Translations under genes and position numbers: made by a program
Notes under the pieces: generated by a model
What the model saw: only the letters and a program-made list of their open reading frames with translations
Told to the model about the DNA's origin: nothing
Databases searched by the model: none
DNA from: an uncultured Clostridia bacterium
GTDB lineage: Bacteria; Bacillota; Clostridia; Oscillospirales; Oscillospiraceae
DNA: 24,336 nt
Assembly (NCBI GenBank): GCA_937915065.1
Contig: CALDMR010000165.1
Location: 1 to 24,336, forward strand
Reading direction: 5' to 3'
In this document: positions 7,521 to 14,647 of the stretch, piece after piece
Layout of the letters: every line of letters starts with the position of its first letter
How positions within the stretch are numbered: the first letter of the stretch is position 1

Positions 7521-8942
7521 ATGGGCGGTTTTTTCGGCGCAATTTCCAAGCAGGATTGTGTGCTTGATGTATTTTTTGGCGTGGACTATCATTCCCACCT
7601 GGGCACGGCCCGGGGCGGCATGGTGTTCTACGATGCGGAAAAGGGCTTTCAGCGGCAGATTCACAACATTGAAAACGCACCCTTCCGCACGAAATTTGAA
7701 AAGGATCTGGTGGACTTTTCCGGCTGCTGCGGCCTGGGCTGCATCAGCGACACGGACCCCCAGCCCCTGCTGGTGCGTTCCCACCTGGGGCTGTATGCCA
7801 TCACCACCGTGGGCATCATCAACAATACCGATGAGCTGATTCGGGACTATTTCTCCGACCACGGCCACCAGTTCATGGCCCAGAGCAGCGGCAAGGTCAA
7901 TGCCACCGAGCTGACCGCCGCCCTGATCAACCAGAAGGAAAACCTGATCGACGGCATCCTGCATGCCCAGGATATGATCCAGGGTTCCGTTACCATCCTG
8001 ATCATGACACCCAACGGCATCCTGGCCGCCCGGGACAAGCTGGGCCGCCTGCCCGTGCTGATCGGCCAGAACGAGGACGGCCTGTGCGTCTCCTTCGAGT
8101 CCTTTGCCTATCACAAGCTGGGCTATGAGGACGCCTATGAGCTGGGCCCCCGGGAGATCGTGGCCCTGACCAGCAACGGCTTTGAAACCGTTTCCCCCGC
8201 CGGAAAAGATATGAAGATCTGCGGCTTCTTGTGGACTTATTACGGCTATCCCAACTCCAACTATGAGGGCGTGAATGTGGAAGTGATGCGCTATCACAAC
8301 GGCCGCATCATGGCCCGGGACGAGATGGAGCGGGGCACCTTGCCCGATGTGGATTATGTGGCCGGCGTGCCCGATTCCGGCGTGCCCCACGCCATTGGCT
8401 ACGCCAACTGCTGCGGCGCCCACTTTGCCCGCCCCTTCGTGAAATATACGCCCACCTGGCCCCGCTCTTTTATGCCCGCCAACCAGAAGGTGCGCAAGCA
8501 GGTGGCCAAGATGAAGCAGATCCCCGTGCCCGAGCTGATCCAGGGCAAAAAGCTGCTGTTTGTGGACGACTCCATCGTCCGCGGCACCCAGCTCCAGGAA
8601 ACGGTGGAATTTTTGTATGAGTCCGGCGCAGAGGAAGTGCATATGCGCTCCGCCTGCCCGCCCATTATGTACAGCTGCAAATACCTCAACTTCTCCCGGG
8701 GCAATTCCGACATGGATCTGCTGGCCCGCCGCACAGTGCAGGAGCTGGAGGGAGACGAGGGCCAGAAGCATCTGGACGAATATGCCGACGCGAAAACCGA
8801 GCGGGGCCAGTGCCTGCTCAAGCGCATCTGCGAAAAGTTCGGCTTCGATTCCCTGGGTTACCAGTCCATCGACGGCGTGCTGGAGGCCATCGGCCTGGAT
8901 CGGGACAAGGTCTGCACCTATTGCTGGACCGGCAAGGAATAA
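7521..8942 (+). CDS. PurF-family amidophosphoribosyltransferase-like protein with degenerate glutaminase site
   Basis: A 473-residue protein with the two-domain layout of glutamine PRPP amidotransferase, which makes phosphoribosylamine at the start of purine synthesis. The phosphoribosyltransferase half is intact: FVDDSIVRGT at residues 347-356 is the PRPP loop. Cysteines typical of the iron-sulfur PurF type remain, including CTYC at 465-468. The N-terminal Ntn-hydrolase half looks inactivated: after Met1, where PurF has its catalytic Cys, there is Gly2 (MGGFFGAIS). The usual HRGQE/S, GHxRYxTxG and NGN segments that bind glutamine are replaced. It may use ammonia, work with a separate glutaminase, or do something else. 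The start has AAAGGG twelve bases upstream. Automated annotation would probably call it plain purF. No other purine gene is nearby. Confidence 0.85.
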   Translation: MGGFFGAISKQDCVLDVFFGVDYHSHLGTARGGMVFYDAEKGFQRQIHNIENAPFRTKFEKDLVDFSGCCGLGCISDTDPQPLLVRSHLGLYAITTVGIINNTDELIRDYFSDHGHQFMAQSSGKVNATELTAALINQKENLIDGILHAQDMIQGSVTILIMTPNGILAARDKLGRLPVLIGQNEDGLCVSFESFAYHKLGYEDAYELGPREIVALTSNGFETVSPAGKDMKICGFLWTYYGYPNSNYEGVNVEVMRYHNGRIMARDEMERGTLPDVDYVAGVPDSGVPHAIGYANCCGAHFARPFVKYTPTWPRSFMPANQKVRKQVAKMKQIPVPELIQGKKLLFVDDSIVRGTQLQETVEFLYESGAEEVHMRSACPPIMYSCKYLNFSRGNSDMDLLARRTVQELEGDEGQKHLDEYADAKTERGQCLLKRICEKFGFDSLGYQSIDGVLEAIGLDRDKVCTYCWTGKE

Positions 8943-8972
8943 GCGCGCAGCCCTGAAAAACCACATCTTTGC

Positions 8973-9009
8973 GCAGGCACATTTCCCGGGAAATGTGCCT
9001 GCTTTTTTT
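8973..9009 (+). terminator. Terminator of the PurF-like gene
   Basis: A perfect 30-base palindrome (8973-9002, centre CCCGGG) is followed by seven T residues (9003-9009). It lies 30 bases after the stop codon. Confidence 0.92.
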
Positions 9010-9115
9010 GACAATGCACAAATCAATGGCTGATTTTTATTGGAATAAGATGTCACAATATAAAAATATAGCAACGCGCTCGGCATCGCCGTTAATTTGC
9101 TGGATAAAATTTATA

Positions 9116-9144
9116 TTTACAAGTGCCGTCCTTTAAGATATAAT
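9116..9144 (+). promoter_or_regulatory. Strong promoter of the small membrane protein gene
   Basis: TTTACA (9116-9121), 17 bases, TATAAT (9139-9144). Five of six and six of six matches with ideal spacing make this one of the best vegetative promoters in the window. It lies in AT-rich DNA. Confidence 0.75.
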
Positions 9145-9200
9145 AGTTAGCGATGACTAATATAACGCGGATTGAGATGGAACATACGGAGGCAAGAACT

Positions 9201-9425
9201 ATGAAAAAAGTTTTTCAAGGAGGCATTTTAACGTTAAGCGGCGTTGTAGGCATTGTTGGAATGATAATTGCAGCAATGCAAAATCCGTCAACAGAATGGG
9301 TAACACCACCGGGCAGAATGGTAATAAGTATTTTAGAAAATAGGATGTTAGTTTCTACTATTTTAGCGATCGTTCTTTTAGTTTGTGGCTTATATATTCT
9401 CTTAAAAAAAGAGAAACAAGATTGA
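9201..9425 (+). CDS. Small two-helix membrane protein, unknown function
   Basis: I do not recognise this 74-residue protein. It starts with a short basic end (MKK), has a first hydrophobic helix at about residues 9-27, a loop with NPSTEWVTPPGR (28-39), a second helix at about 49-68 and a lysine-rich tail (KKEKQD). Both ends are therefore probably cytoplasmic. The frame opens at 9153, but the ATG at 9201 has GGAGG (9188-9192) with eight-base spacing. Its codons are strikingly AT-rich against the GC-rich neighbours, which suggests foreign origin or relaxed selection. A near-consensus promoter precedes it, and the molybdopterin oxidoreductase starts only 28 bases after its stop without a terminator between, so the two are probably transcribed together. 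A role as partner of that enzyme is speculation. Confidence 0.7.
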   Translation: MKKVFQGGILTLSGVVGIVGMIIAAMQNPSTEWVTPPGRMVISILENRMLVSTILAIVLLVCGLYILLKKEKQD

Positions 9426-9453
9426 AATTATTGTTTTAAGGAGGGGAACGGCC

Positions 9454-11469
9454 ATGGCCCAACGGATCTGGAAACGGACGGCCTGCCCGTATGACTGCCC
9501 CGACGGCTGCGGCCTGCTGGTGGAAACGGACGGGAAAACCATATACCGCGTGCAGGGTGATCCGGAGCATCCGGTGACCCGGGGATTTCTGTGCCGCAAA
9601 ATGGCCCATTATGAGCGCACGGTGCACAGCCCCCGGCGGCTGACCACGCCCCTGCGCCGGGTGGGCCGAAAGGGCGAGGGCGCCTTTGCGCCCATCTCCT
9701 GGGACGAGGCTGTGGCGGAGATCACCGGCCGCTGGAAGGATCTGATCGCCCGGTACGGGGCGGAGTGCATTCTGCCCTATTCCTACGCCGGAACGGAGCA
9801 TCTGATCCAGTTCGGCTGCGGAGAAGCCTTTTTCAACCGCCTGGGGGCCACCGCTCTGACGCGGACGATCTGCGCCAAGGCCAAGGATGCGGGCTTTGAT
9901 CAGATCATCGGGAGCACGCCGGGGCAGAACCCCGCCGCCCTGGCCAACTGCGACGAGATCATCATCTGGGGCAGCAATGTGACGGCCACCTGGCTTCACG
10001 CCCAGGCGGCGATCCTGGAGGCCAAAAAGCCGGGCGCCCATGTGGTACTGGTGGAAACCTACCGCACCCCTGCCGCCGCTCTGGCGGACGAGGTGGTGCT
10101 CCTGCACCCCGGGACGGACGCTTTTCTGGCCCTGGCCATGGACAAGGCGCTGCGGGACGAGGGCAGGATCGACCGGGACTTTTTAAGCCGCTATGCCCTG
10201 GGGACGGAGGAATTTCTGGCTTCTCTGGACGGCTATTCCCTGGAGCGGGCGGAAGCGGTGACCGGAGTGCCCCGGGAACAGATTTTGTCCGTGGCCCGGG
10301 CCTTTGCGGCGGCAAAATCTCCGGCGATCCTGTTCGGCACCGGCATGTCCCGCCACGGCAACGGAGCCATGGCCGTGCGCTGCGTGACCACCCTGGCGGC
10401 CCTGACGGGGGCCTTTGCCAAACCCTGGGGCGGCATTGTGGGCAACATCTCCAGCGGCGCAGCCTACCGGGGGGAGAAAATCACCCGGCCGGATTTCCGG
10501 CGCGGCGCCGTGCGGGCGGTTAATATGAATCAGCTGGGCACGGCCCTGAACGAGCTGCGGGACCCGCCCATTATGAGCCTGTATGTTTACAGCGCCAACC
10601 CGGCCTGCATCGCCCCCCATCAGCGGGCCGTTTTGCAGGGACTGGCCCGGGAGGATCTGTTCTGCGTGGTGCACGAGCGGTTCCTGACCGATACGGCCAG
10701 GTATGCGGATATCGTGCTCCCGGCGGACACCGCCATGGAGCACGGCGACCTGGCCGCCTCCTACGGCAGCCTGTGCATCCAGAAAACAGATCCGGTCATC
10801 GCCCCCCTGGGGGAGTGCAAGTCCAACTTTGAAACCTTTGCCCTGCTGGGCCGGGCCATGGGCTTTGAAGAGCCTTACTTTCATCAGACCAATGAAGACT
10901 TGAAAAATGCGGTGCTGGCAGCGTCCACCCCCTGGCGGGACGATTTGCCGCCCGAGGAGCGGGCCCGCTTTGCCGTGGGGCAGGCAGTGCTGCTGCCGGA
11001 GCCGGACCCCTGCGCCTTTGCCACGGCCAGCGGCAGGATCGAGCTGCTGCGGCCCGATCTGCCGGAGCCCCTGCCCCGCTATCTCCCCGATCCCTGCGGA
11101 ACCGCGCCCCTGCATCTGGTGGTGGCCCCCCACCGGGCCACGCTGAACTCCTCCTTTTCCGAGCGGCCGGAGCTGGTGGCGTCCAGGGGGCCCATGCGGC
11201 TTCTCCTCTCCCCTGCCGATGCCCGGGCCCGGGGCATTGACGACGGGGCTGTGATCGAGGCGTGGAACGATCTGGCCCGGGTGCGCTTTTATGCGGCCGT
11301 CAGCGAGGGCGTCCTGCCCGGCACCGTGGTGGCCGAGGGGGTATACAGCGCCGCAGAATCCCTGAACGGACTGACGGTGAACGCCCTGCTGGGCGAGGCC
11401 CTCGCCGACGGCGGCGAGGCCGCCACCCTCTGCGGCAACACCGTGGAAGTGGCCCCGGTTTGTGAATAA
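9454..11469 (+). CDS. Molybdopterin oxidoreductase, cytoplasmic, substrate unknown
   Basis: A complete 671-residue Mo/W-bisPGD oxidoreductase. The N-terminal [4Fe-4S] site is visible as C11, C15, C19 and C47 (CPYDCPDGC ... RGFLCRK). Cofactor-domain signatures follow: the IIWGSNVTATW segment, the TDTARYADIVLPADTAMEHGD segment, and a C-terminal dinucleotide-binding domain with LLLSPADARARGIDDGAVIE. Length and layout resemble the stand-alone YoaE/YyaE-like proteins of Bacillus. There is no Tat signal, so it should be cytoplasmic, and no iron-sulfur or membrane subunit accompanies it. The start has AAGGAGG (9438-9444) with nine-base spacing. It is a different protein from the enzyme at the left edge, which has a ferredoxin partner. 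The reaction, and the residue binding the metal, cannot be assigned from sequence reading. Confidence 0.9.
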   Translation: MAQRIWKRTACPYDCPDGCGLLVETDGKTIYRVQGDPEHPVTRGFLCRKMAHYERTVHSPRRLTTPLRRVGRKGEGAFAPISWDEAVAEITGRWKDLIARYGAECILPYSYAGTEHLIQFGCGEAFFNRLGATALTRTICAKAKDAGFDQIIGSTPGQNPAALANCDEIIIWGSNVTATWLHAQAAILEAKKPGAHVVLVETYRTPAAALADEVVLLHPGTDAFLALAMDKALRDEGRIDRDFLSRYALGTEEFLASLDGYSLERAEAVTGVPREQILSVARAFAAAKSPAILFGTGMSRHGNGAMAVRCVTTLAALTGAFAKPWGGIVGNISSGAAYRGEKITRPDFRRGAVRAVNMNQLGTALNELRDPPIMSLYVYSANPACIAPHQRAVLQGLAREDLFCVVHERFLTDTARYADIVLPADTAMEHGDLAASYGSLCIQKTDPVIAPLGECKSNFETFALLGRAMGFEEPYFHQTNEDLKNAVLAASTPWRDDLPPEERARFAVGQAVLLPEPDPCAFATASGRIELLRPDLPEPLPRYLPDPCGTAPLHLVVAPHRATLNSSFSERPELVASRGPMRLLLSPADARARGIDDGAVIEAWNDLARVRFYAAVSEGVLPGTVVAEGVYSAAESLNGLTVNALLGEALADGGEAATLCGNTVEVAPVCE

Positions 11470-11476
11470 GCGGCAG

Positions 11477-11507
11477 ATCCCGCCTGCTTTTGCAGGCGGG
11501 ATATTTT
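11477..11507 (+). terminator. Terminator of the molybdoenzyme gene
   Basis: A perfect 11-bp stem (11477-11487 with 11492-11502, ATCCCGCCTGC / GCAGGCGGGAT) with a TTTT loop is followed by ATTTTAC. The T run is short but the position, eight bases after the stop, fits. Confidence 0.75.
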
Positions 11508-11515
11508 ACAATCTG

Positions 11516-11546
11516 TTTACCATTTTTTGCGCAGATATGCTATAAT
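11516..11546 (+). promoter_or_regulatory. Extended -10 promoter of the PhnD-like gene
   Basis: TGCTATAAT (11538-11546) is a perfect -10 box with the TGn extension; a weak -35 (TTTACC, 11516-11521) lies 19 bases upstream. The start codon is 48 bases downstream of the -10 box. Confidence 0.65.
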
Positions 11547-11594
11547 TTGTCCGTATTTTTGAACCAACCGAACCCTTGAAAGAAGGAGTGTATT

Positions 11595-12680
11595 ATGAAA
11601 CGAATCTTAAGCCTTTCCCTAGCGGCGGCCATGGGTCTGGGCCTGCTGGCGGGCTGCGGCCCTGCCCGGGAGGCCACCTCTTCGGCCGAAGAAGAAACGC
11701 CCGTCGTAGGCACGGCGGAGCATCTGCGGGTGCTGCTGCCCAGCAGCGCCGGCGCGGCGGTGGCGGCGGAGCGGAGCGAGGCTTTCTGCACGGCGCTGGG
11801 CGAAGAAATGCGGCGGCAGGGCTGGGTGGTGGAGGAGATCACCCTGGAAACAGCGTCCACGGAGGCCTCCTCCGGCAAAGCCCTGGATGACGGCACTGCC
11901 GATGTGGTGATTCTGCCGGCCAGCCAGTATTTTACTTACAGCGACGATACGGATCTGCTGATGACGGCCACCCGCCGGGGGCTCAGCGTGGGCAGTGAGC
12001 AGGCCCAGGAGTGGAACGGCAGCGTGGATGCCGTGACCTATACCGACGAGGATTGCCCCTATGGCCGCACGCTGATCTGTGCCACGGCCTCCGACCGGGG
12101 CCGGGCTTTGGCGGAAAAGGCGAAAAACGGCACGCTGGCCTGGGAGGATCTGGAGGACGCCCGGTGGATGTATGCCAAGGCCACCACCTCTTCGGACTTT
12201 TTCTACCCCGACCTGTGGCTGACGGAGGCCTTCGGCAAAACCCTGGCAGATGTGCCGAATCTGATGCCTTTGGACGGCTATGGCGCCCTGTTTTCCGAGG
12301 CGGCCCGGCGGGAGGCGGATGTGATCGTGATCCCTGCCGACCTGCGGGTGGATTACGGAGCGGCCTGGCAGCTGGCGCCGGACGACATGGATCACACCGG
12401 CAAGCTGGGCCTGGGCCAGGCGGACAGCATTTTCAATGAGATCCAGGTGATCGGCGTTACGGAGCCGATCTACGGCGATGTGATGGCGGTGCGCACGGAG
12501 GAAGAACCCTTTGCCGACACGGATTTCCAGACGGCCCTGGTGAACGCCATGGACGCCCTGGAAAACAACGAGGACGCCCGGGCCATCTGGGCCACCTGCG
12601 GCTATACGGGCTTCACCCCCTCCGGCGACAGCCACTATGACAATATCCGGGAGCTGACTGTGTTCGGAGCCGGGGATTAA
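11595..12680 (+). CDS. PhnD-like substrate-binding lipoprotein
   Basis: A 361-residue periplasmic-type binding protein anchored as a lipoprotein: signal peptide MKRILSLSLAAAMGLGL, lipobox LAGC with Cys21 as the predicted lipidated residue, then an acidic/serine linker. The body matches the PhnD family (phosphate/phosphite/phosphonate binding proteins), with an LRVLLPSS strand, the GTADVVILPASQYF segment (about 99-112) and the VIVIPADLRVD segment near 238-248. The ligand is unknown; the family covers phosphonates and other anions. AAGGAG lies eight bases upstream of the ATG. It is an orphan: no permease or ATPase adjoins, and the sulfate ABC genes further on have their own binding protein. It may serve a transporter elsewhere or act as a sensor. 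Confidence 0.82.
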   Translation: MKRILSLSLAAAMGLGLLAGCGPAREATSSAEEETPVVGTAEHLRVLLPSSAGAAVAAERSEAFCTALGEEMRRQGWVVEEITLETASTEASSGKALDDGTADVVILPASQYFTYSDDTDLLMTATRRGLSVGSEQAQEWNGSVDAVTYTDEDCPYGRTLICATASDRGRALAEKAKNGTLAWEDLEDARWMYAKATTSSDFFYPDLWLTEAFGKTLADVPNLMPLDGYGALFSEAARREADVIVIPADLRVDYGAAWQLAPDDMDHTGKLGLGQADSIFNEIQVIGVTEPIYGDVMAVRTEEEPFADTDFQTALVNAMDALENNEDARAIWATCGYTGFTPSGDSHYDNIRELTVFGAGD

Positions 12681-12687
12681 AAATACT

Positions 12688-12835
12688 TAAAGGGGGAACG
12701 GTGTTCCCCCTTTAGATTCCCCTCGCCTTCGCACGGCGAAGGCGGTTGCGGCCGCAGCGGCCGCAAGTTAATGTGTGCTGCGCAGGCACATGTCCTGCTG
12801 CGCACAGATAAAGACGGGGCTTCGCCCCTTCTTTA
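12688..12835. repeat. Cluster of intergenic palindromic stem-loops (family shared with 23631-23684)
   Basis: The gap after the PhnD-like gene is packed with perfect or near-perfect hairpins: 12688-12714 (AAAGGGGGAAC / GTTCCCCCTTT), 12724-12744 (CGCCTTCGC / GCGAAGGCG), 12746-12766 (TTGCGGCCGC / GCGGCCGCAA) and 12809-12835 (AAAGACGGGGC / GCCCCTTCTTT, one mismatch), with an imperfect one at about 12774-12806. The first and last are versions of one unit: TAAAG, a G-rich arm, the C-rich arm, CTTTAGAT, then CCCC. The first can act as terminator for the PhnD-like gene, although its T run is weak. The layout resembles REP/BIME-like elements. No coding potential is apparent. Confidence 0.75.
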
Positions 12836-12857
12836 GATCTTCCCCACACTGCGTATC

Positions 12858-12896
12858 AAAAAAGCGCCGTTTCCCTTTTGGGAAACGGCGCTTTTT
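12858..12896. terminator. Terminator of hpf (bidirectional)
   Basis: A perfect 17-bp stem (12859-12875 with 12880-12896) with a TTTT loop. On the minus strand it ends in a run of six T directly after hpf; on the plus strand in TTTTT. Confidence 0.92.
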
Positions 12897-12903
12897 AAGG
12901 TTC

Positions 12904-13461
12904 TTATTCGTCTTCGATCTCCGCTTCTTCGGCTTCGATCAGGCCGTAGCCGCCGTTTTTGCGGGCGTATACGATGCACAGGGCATTGTCGCTCTCGCGG
13001 CGGAAGATAAAGAAGCTGTGATCCAGCAGGTTCATCTGCAAAATGGCTTCCTCGGGACTCATGGGCTTCACGGAGAAATGCTTTTCCCGCACGATCTTGA
13101 ACTCAGGCTCCTCGGGCACTTCCGGCTCGGCGGCCAGGGCAGAGGGATCAAAGGCGCCCTGACGCAGACGCTTTTCCAGGCGGGTCTTATTCTTGCGGAT
13201 CTGGCGGTCGATATATTCCTGAGCCGCGTCGATAGCCGCGCGCATATTGCCGTCCTTATGCTCTTCCTGCGCGCGGAAGAGGGTGTTTCCTCCCCGAATG
13301 GTTACCTCGACGACGCAGCGATTGTTCTTTTCCACAGAAAAGGTGACAAAGGCCTCCGCCTCACCTTTGAAGTAGCGGTCCAGCTTGGAGATTTTCTTCT
13401 CCGCATACTCCTTGACGGAATCGCTCAATTCGACTTTCTTGGTGGTGAATGTGAACTTCAT
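12904..13461 (-). CDS. hpf: Ribosome hibernation promoting factor, long form
   Basis: A 185-residue long-form HPF, which binds the small ribosomal subunit and pairs 70S ribosomes into inactive 100S dimers in stationary phase or stress. The N-terminal HPF/RaiA domain covers about residues 1-100 (MKFTFTTKKVELSDSVKEY, then the basic YIDRQIRKNKTRLEKRLR end). A linker rich in acidic residues and proline follows (about 105-120). The C-terminal dimerisation domain is about 121-180 (IVREKHFSVKPMSPEEAILQMNLLDHSFFIF). The length is typical for Firmicutes, which lack separate RMF. AAAGGAG (13470-13476) has eight-base spacing to the ATG. It is a single-gene unit with its own promoter and terminator. Confidence 0.95.
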   Translation of the reverse strand: MKFTFTTKKVELSDSVKEYAEKKISKLDRYFKGEAEAFVTFSVEKNNRCVVEVTIRGGNTLFRAQEEHKDGNMRAAIDAAQEYIDRQIRKNKTRLEKRLRQGAFDPSALAAEPEVPEEPEFKIVREKHFSVKPMSPEEAILQMNLLDHSFFIFRRESDNALCIVYARKNGGYGLIEAEEAEIEDE

Positions 13462-13508
13462 ACGATTTACTCCTTTCGTCTGCGGTAGCAGGGGATCTTG
13501 CTGACTTT

Positions 13509-13537
13509 ATTATAGCATAGGCCGCCGTAAAACAAAA
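13509..13537 (-). promoter_or_regulatory. hpf promoter
   Basis: On the minus strand, TGC-TATAAT (TATAAT at 13514-13509) is a perfect extended -10 box; a weak -35, TTTTGT (13537-13532), lies 17 bases upstream. The start codon is 47 bases downstream of the -10 box. Confidence 0.6.
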
Positions 13538-13553
13538 GCAAAATTTTTGTAAC

Positions 13554-13584
13554 AAAAAGTCCCGGCCCTGAATGGGGCCGGGAC
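13554..13584 (-). terminator. Terminator of the sulfate transporter operon
   Basis: The stem GTCCCGGCCC/GGGCCGGGAC (13559-13568 with 13575-13584) is followed on the minus strand by TTTTTGTT. It lies 18 bases after the cysA stop. Confidence 0.88.
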
Positions 13585-13602
13585 GCGGCTGTGCTTGGCA
13601 AT

Positions 13603-14646
13603 TCAGCGATCAAGTAACGTGTTGCGGAGGGGCAGCGTCCGCTTTCCTTTCATGCCCTTGGCCCGGGAGATATACAGCTCCACGGTGTCGCCGGGGGCCG
13701 GGGGCGGCGCTTCCAGGGAGCGGAAGGCCGTCAGTGTTTCGCCGCAGGCCATGATCTGCAGCTCGTAATTGGCGCCCCGGAAAGAAACCTGCTGCACCAC
13801 GCCGGCCTGCAGCAGCCCTGCGGGCAGGGCCGGGGCTTCGCCGGCGCGGAAGATGTGGACAAATTCCGGCTGCACAATGGCGGCGGCCGCGTCGGAGCGC
13901 TCAAAGCCGTGGAAAGCGCGGATATCGCCCACGGCGGCGCCCCGGCCGATGAATTGGGCCACAAAGGGGGTTTTCGGGTCGGTGCAAATTTCCATGGGCG
14001 TGCCCACCTGCTCGATGCGGCCCCGGTTGGTGACCACGATCTCGTCGGCCACTTCGATGGCCTCCTCCTGGTCGTGGGTGACGAAGATGCTGGTCACGCC
14101 CAGCTGGGAAATGGTCTGCCGCAGCCAGGAGCGCAGATCCGTGCGCACCTTGGCGTCGATGGCGGCAAAGGGTTCGTCCAGGAGCAGCAGGCGGGGATTG
14201 GGGGCGATGGCCCGGGCAAAGGCCACCCGCTGGCGCTGGCCGCCGGAAAGCTGGTTGGGATAGCGCTTTTCCAGCCCCTCCAGATCCGTCAGGGCCAGCA
14301 GTTCCTCCACCCTGCCCTTGATAAAAGCCTTGTCCTTTTTCTGGATCTCCAGGCCGAAGGCAATGTTGTCAAACACGGTCATATAGCGGAACAGGGCGTA
14401 GTTCTGGAACACGAAGCCGATGCCTCGCTGGCTGCCGGGAATATCGTTGACGATGCGCCCGTCAATGATGATATCGCCGGAGTCCTGGTGCTCCAGACCG
14501 GCGATCATGCGCAAAATGGTGGTTTTGCCGCTGCCGGAGGGGCCCAGGAGGGCCACCAGCCGCCCCTCCTCGATGGAAAGGTCGATATGATCCGCGGCCA
14601 GATAGGAGTCATAGGTTTTGACCACGTTTTTCAGTGCAACATACAT
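13603..14646 (-). CDS. cysA: Sulfate/thiosulfate ABC transporter ATP-binding protein
   Basis: A 347-residue ATPase that powers the sulfate importer encoded with it. Walker A is GPSGSGKTT (35-43), the Q-loop Q81, signature LSGGQ (133-137), Walker B LLLLDEP (153-159) and the switch histidine H191. A regulatory C-terminal domain of about 110 residues follows, as in CysA. The frame allows a GTG at 14658 inside cysW. The ATG at 14646 is preferred: it follows the cysW stop by one base and has AGGTG nine bases upstream. It is the last gene of the minus-strand order sbp-cysT-cysW-cysA, with a terminator right after. The family is certain; sulfate specificity rests on the operon's binding protein. Confidence 0.94.
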   Translation of the reverse strand: MYVALKNVVKTYDSYLAADHIDLSIEEGRLVALLGPSGSGKTTILRMIAGLEHQDSGDIIIDGRIVNDIPGSQRGIGFVFQNYALFRYMTVFDNIAFGLEIQKKDKAFIKGRVEELLALTDLEGLEKRYPNQLSGGQRQRVAFARAIAPNPRLLLLDEPFAAIDAKVRTDLRSWLRQTISQLGVTSIFVTHDQEEAIEVADEIVVTNRGRIEQVGTPMEICTDPKTPFVAQFIGRGAAVGDIRAFHGFERSDAAAAIVQPEFVHIFRAGEAPALPAGLLQAGVVQQVSFRGANYELQIMACGETLTAFRSLEAPPPAPGDTVELYISRAKGMKGKRTLPLRNTLLDR

Positions 14647-14647
14647 T

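Noticed and set aside
12688..12835. CRISPR array
   Set aside because: The repeats are palindromic, differ in sequence and have no regular spacers; no cas gene is present.
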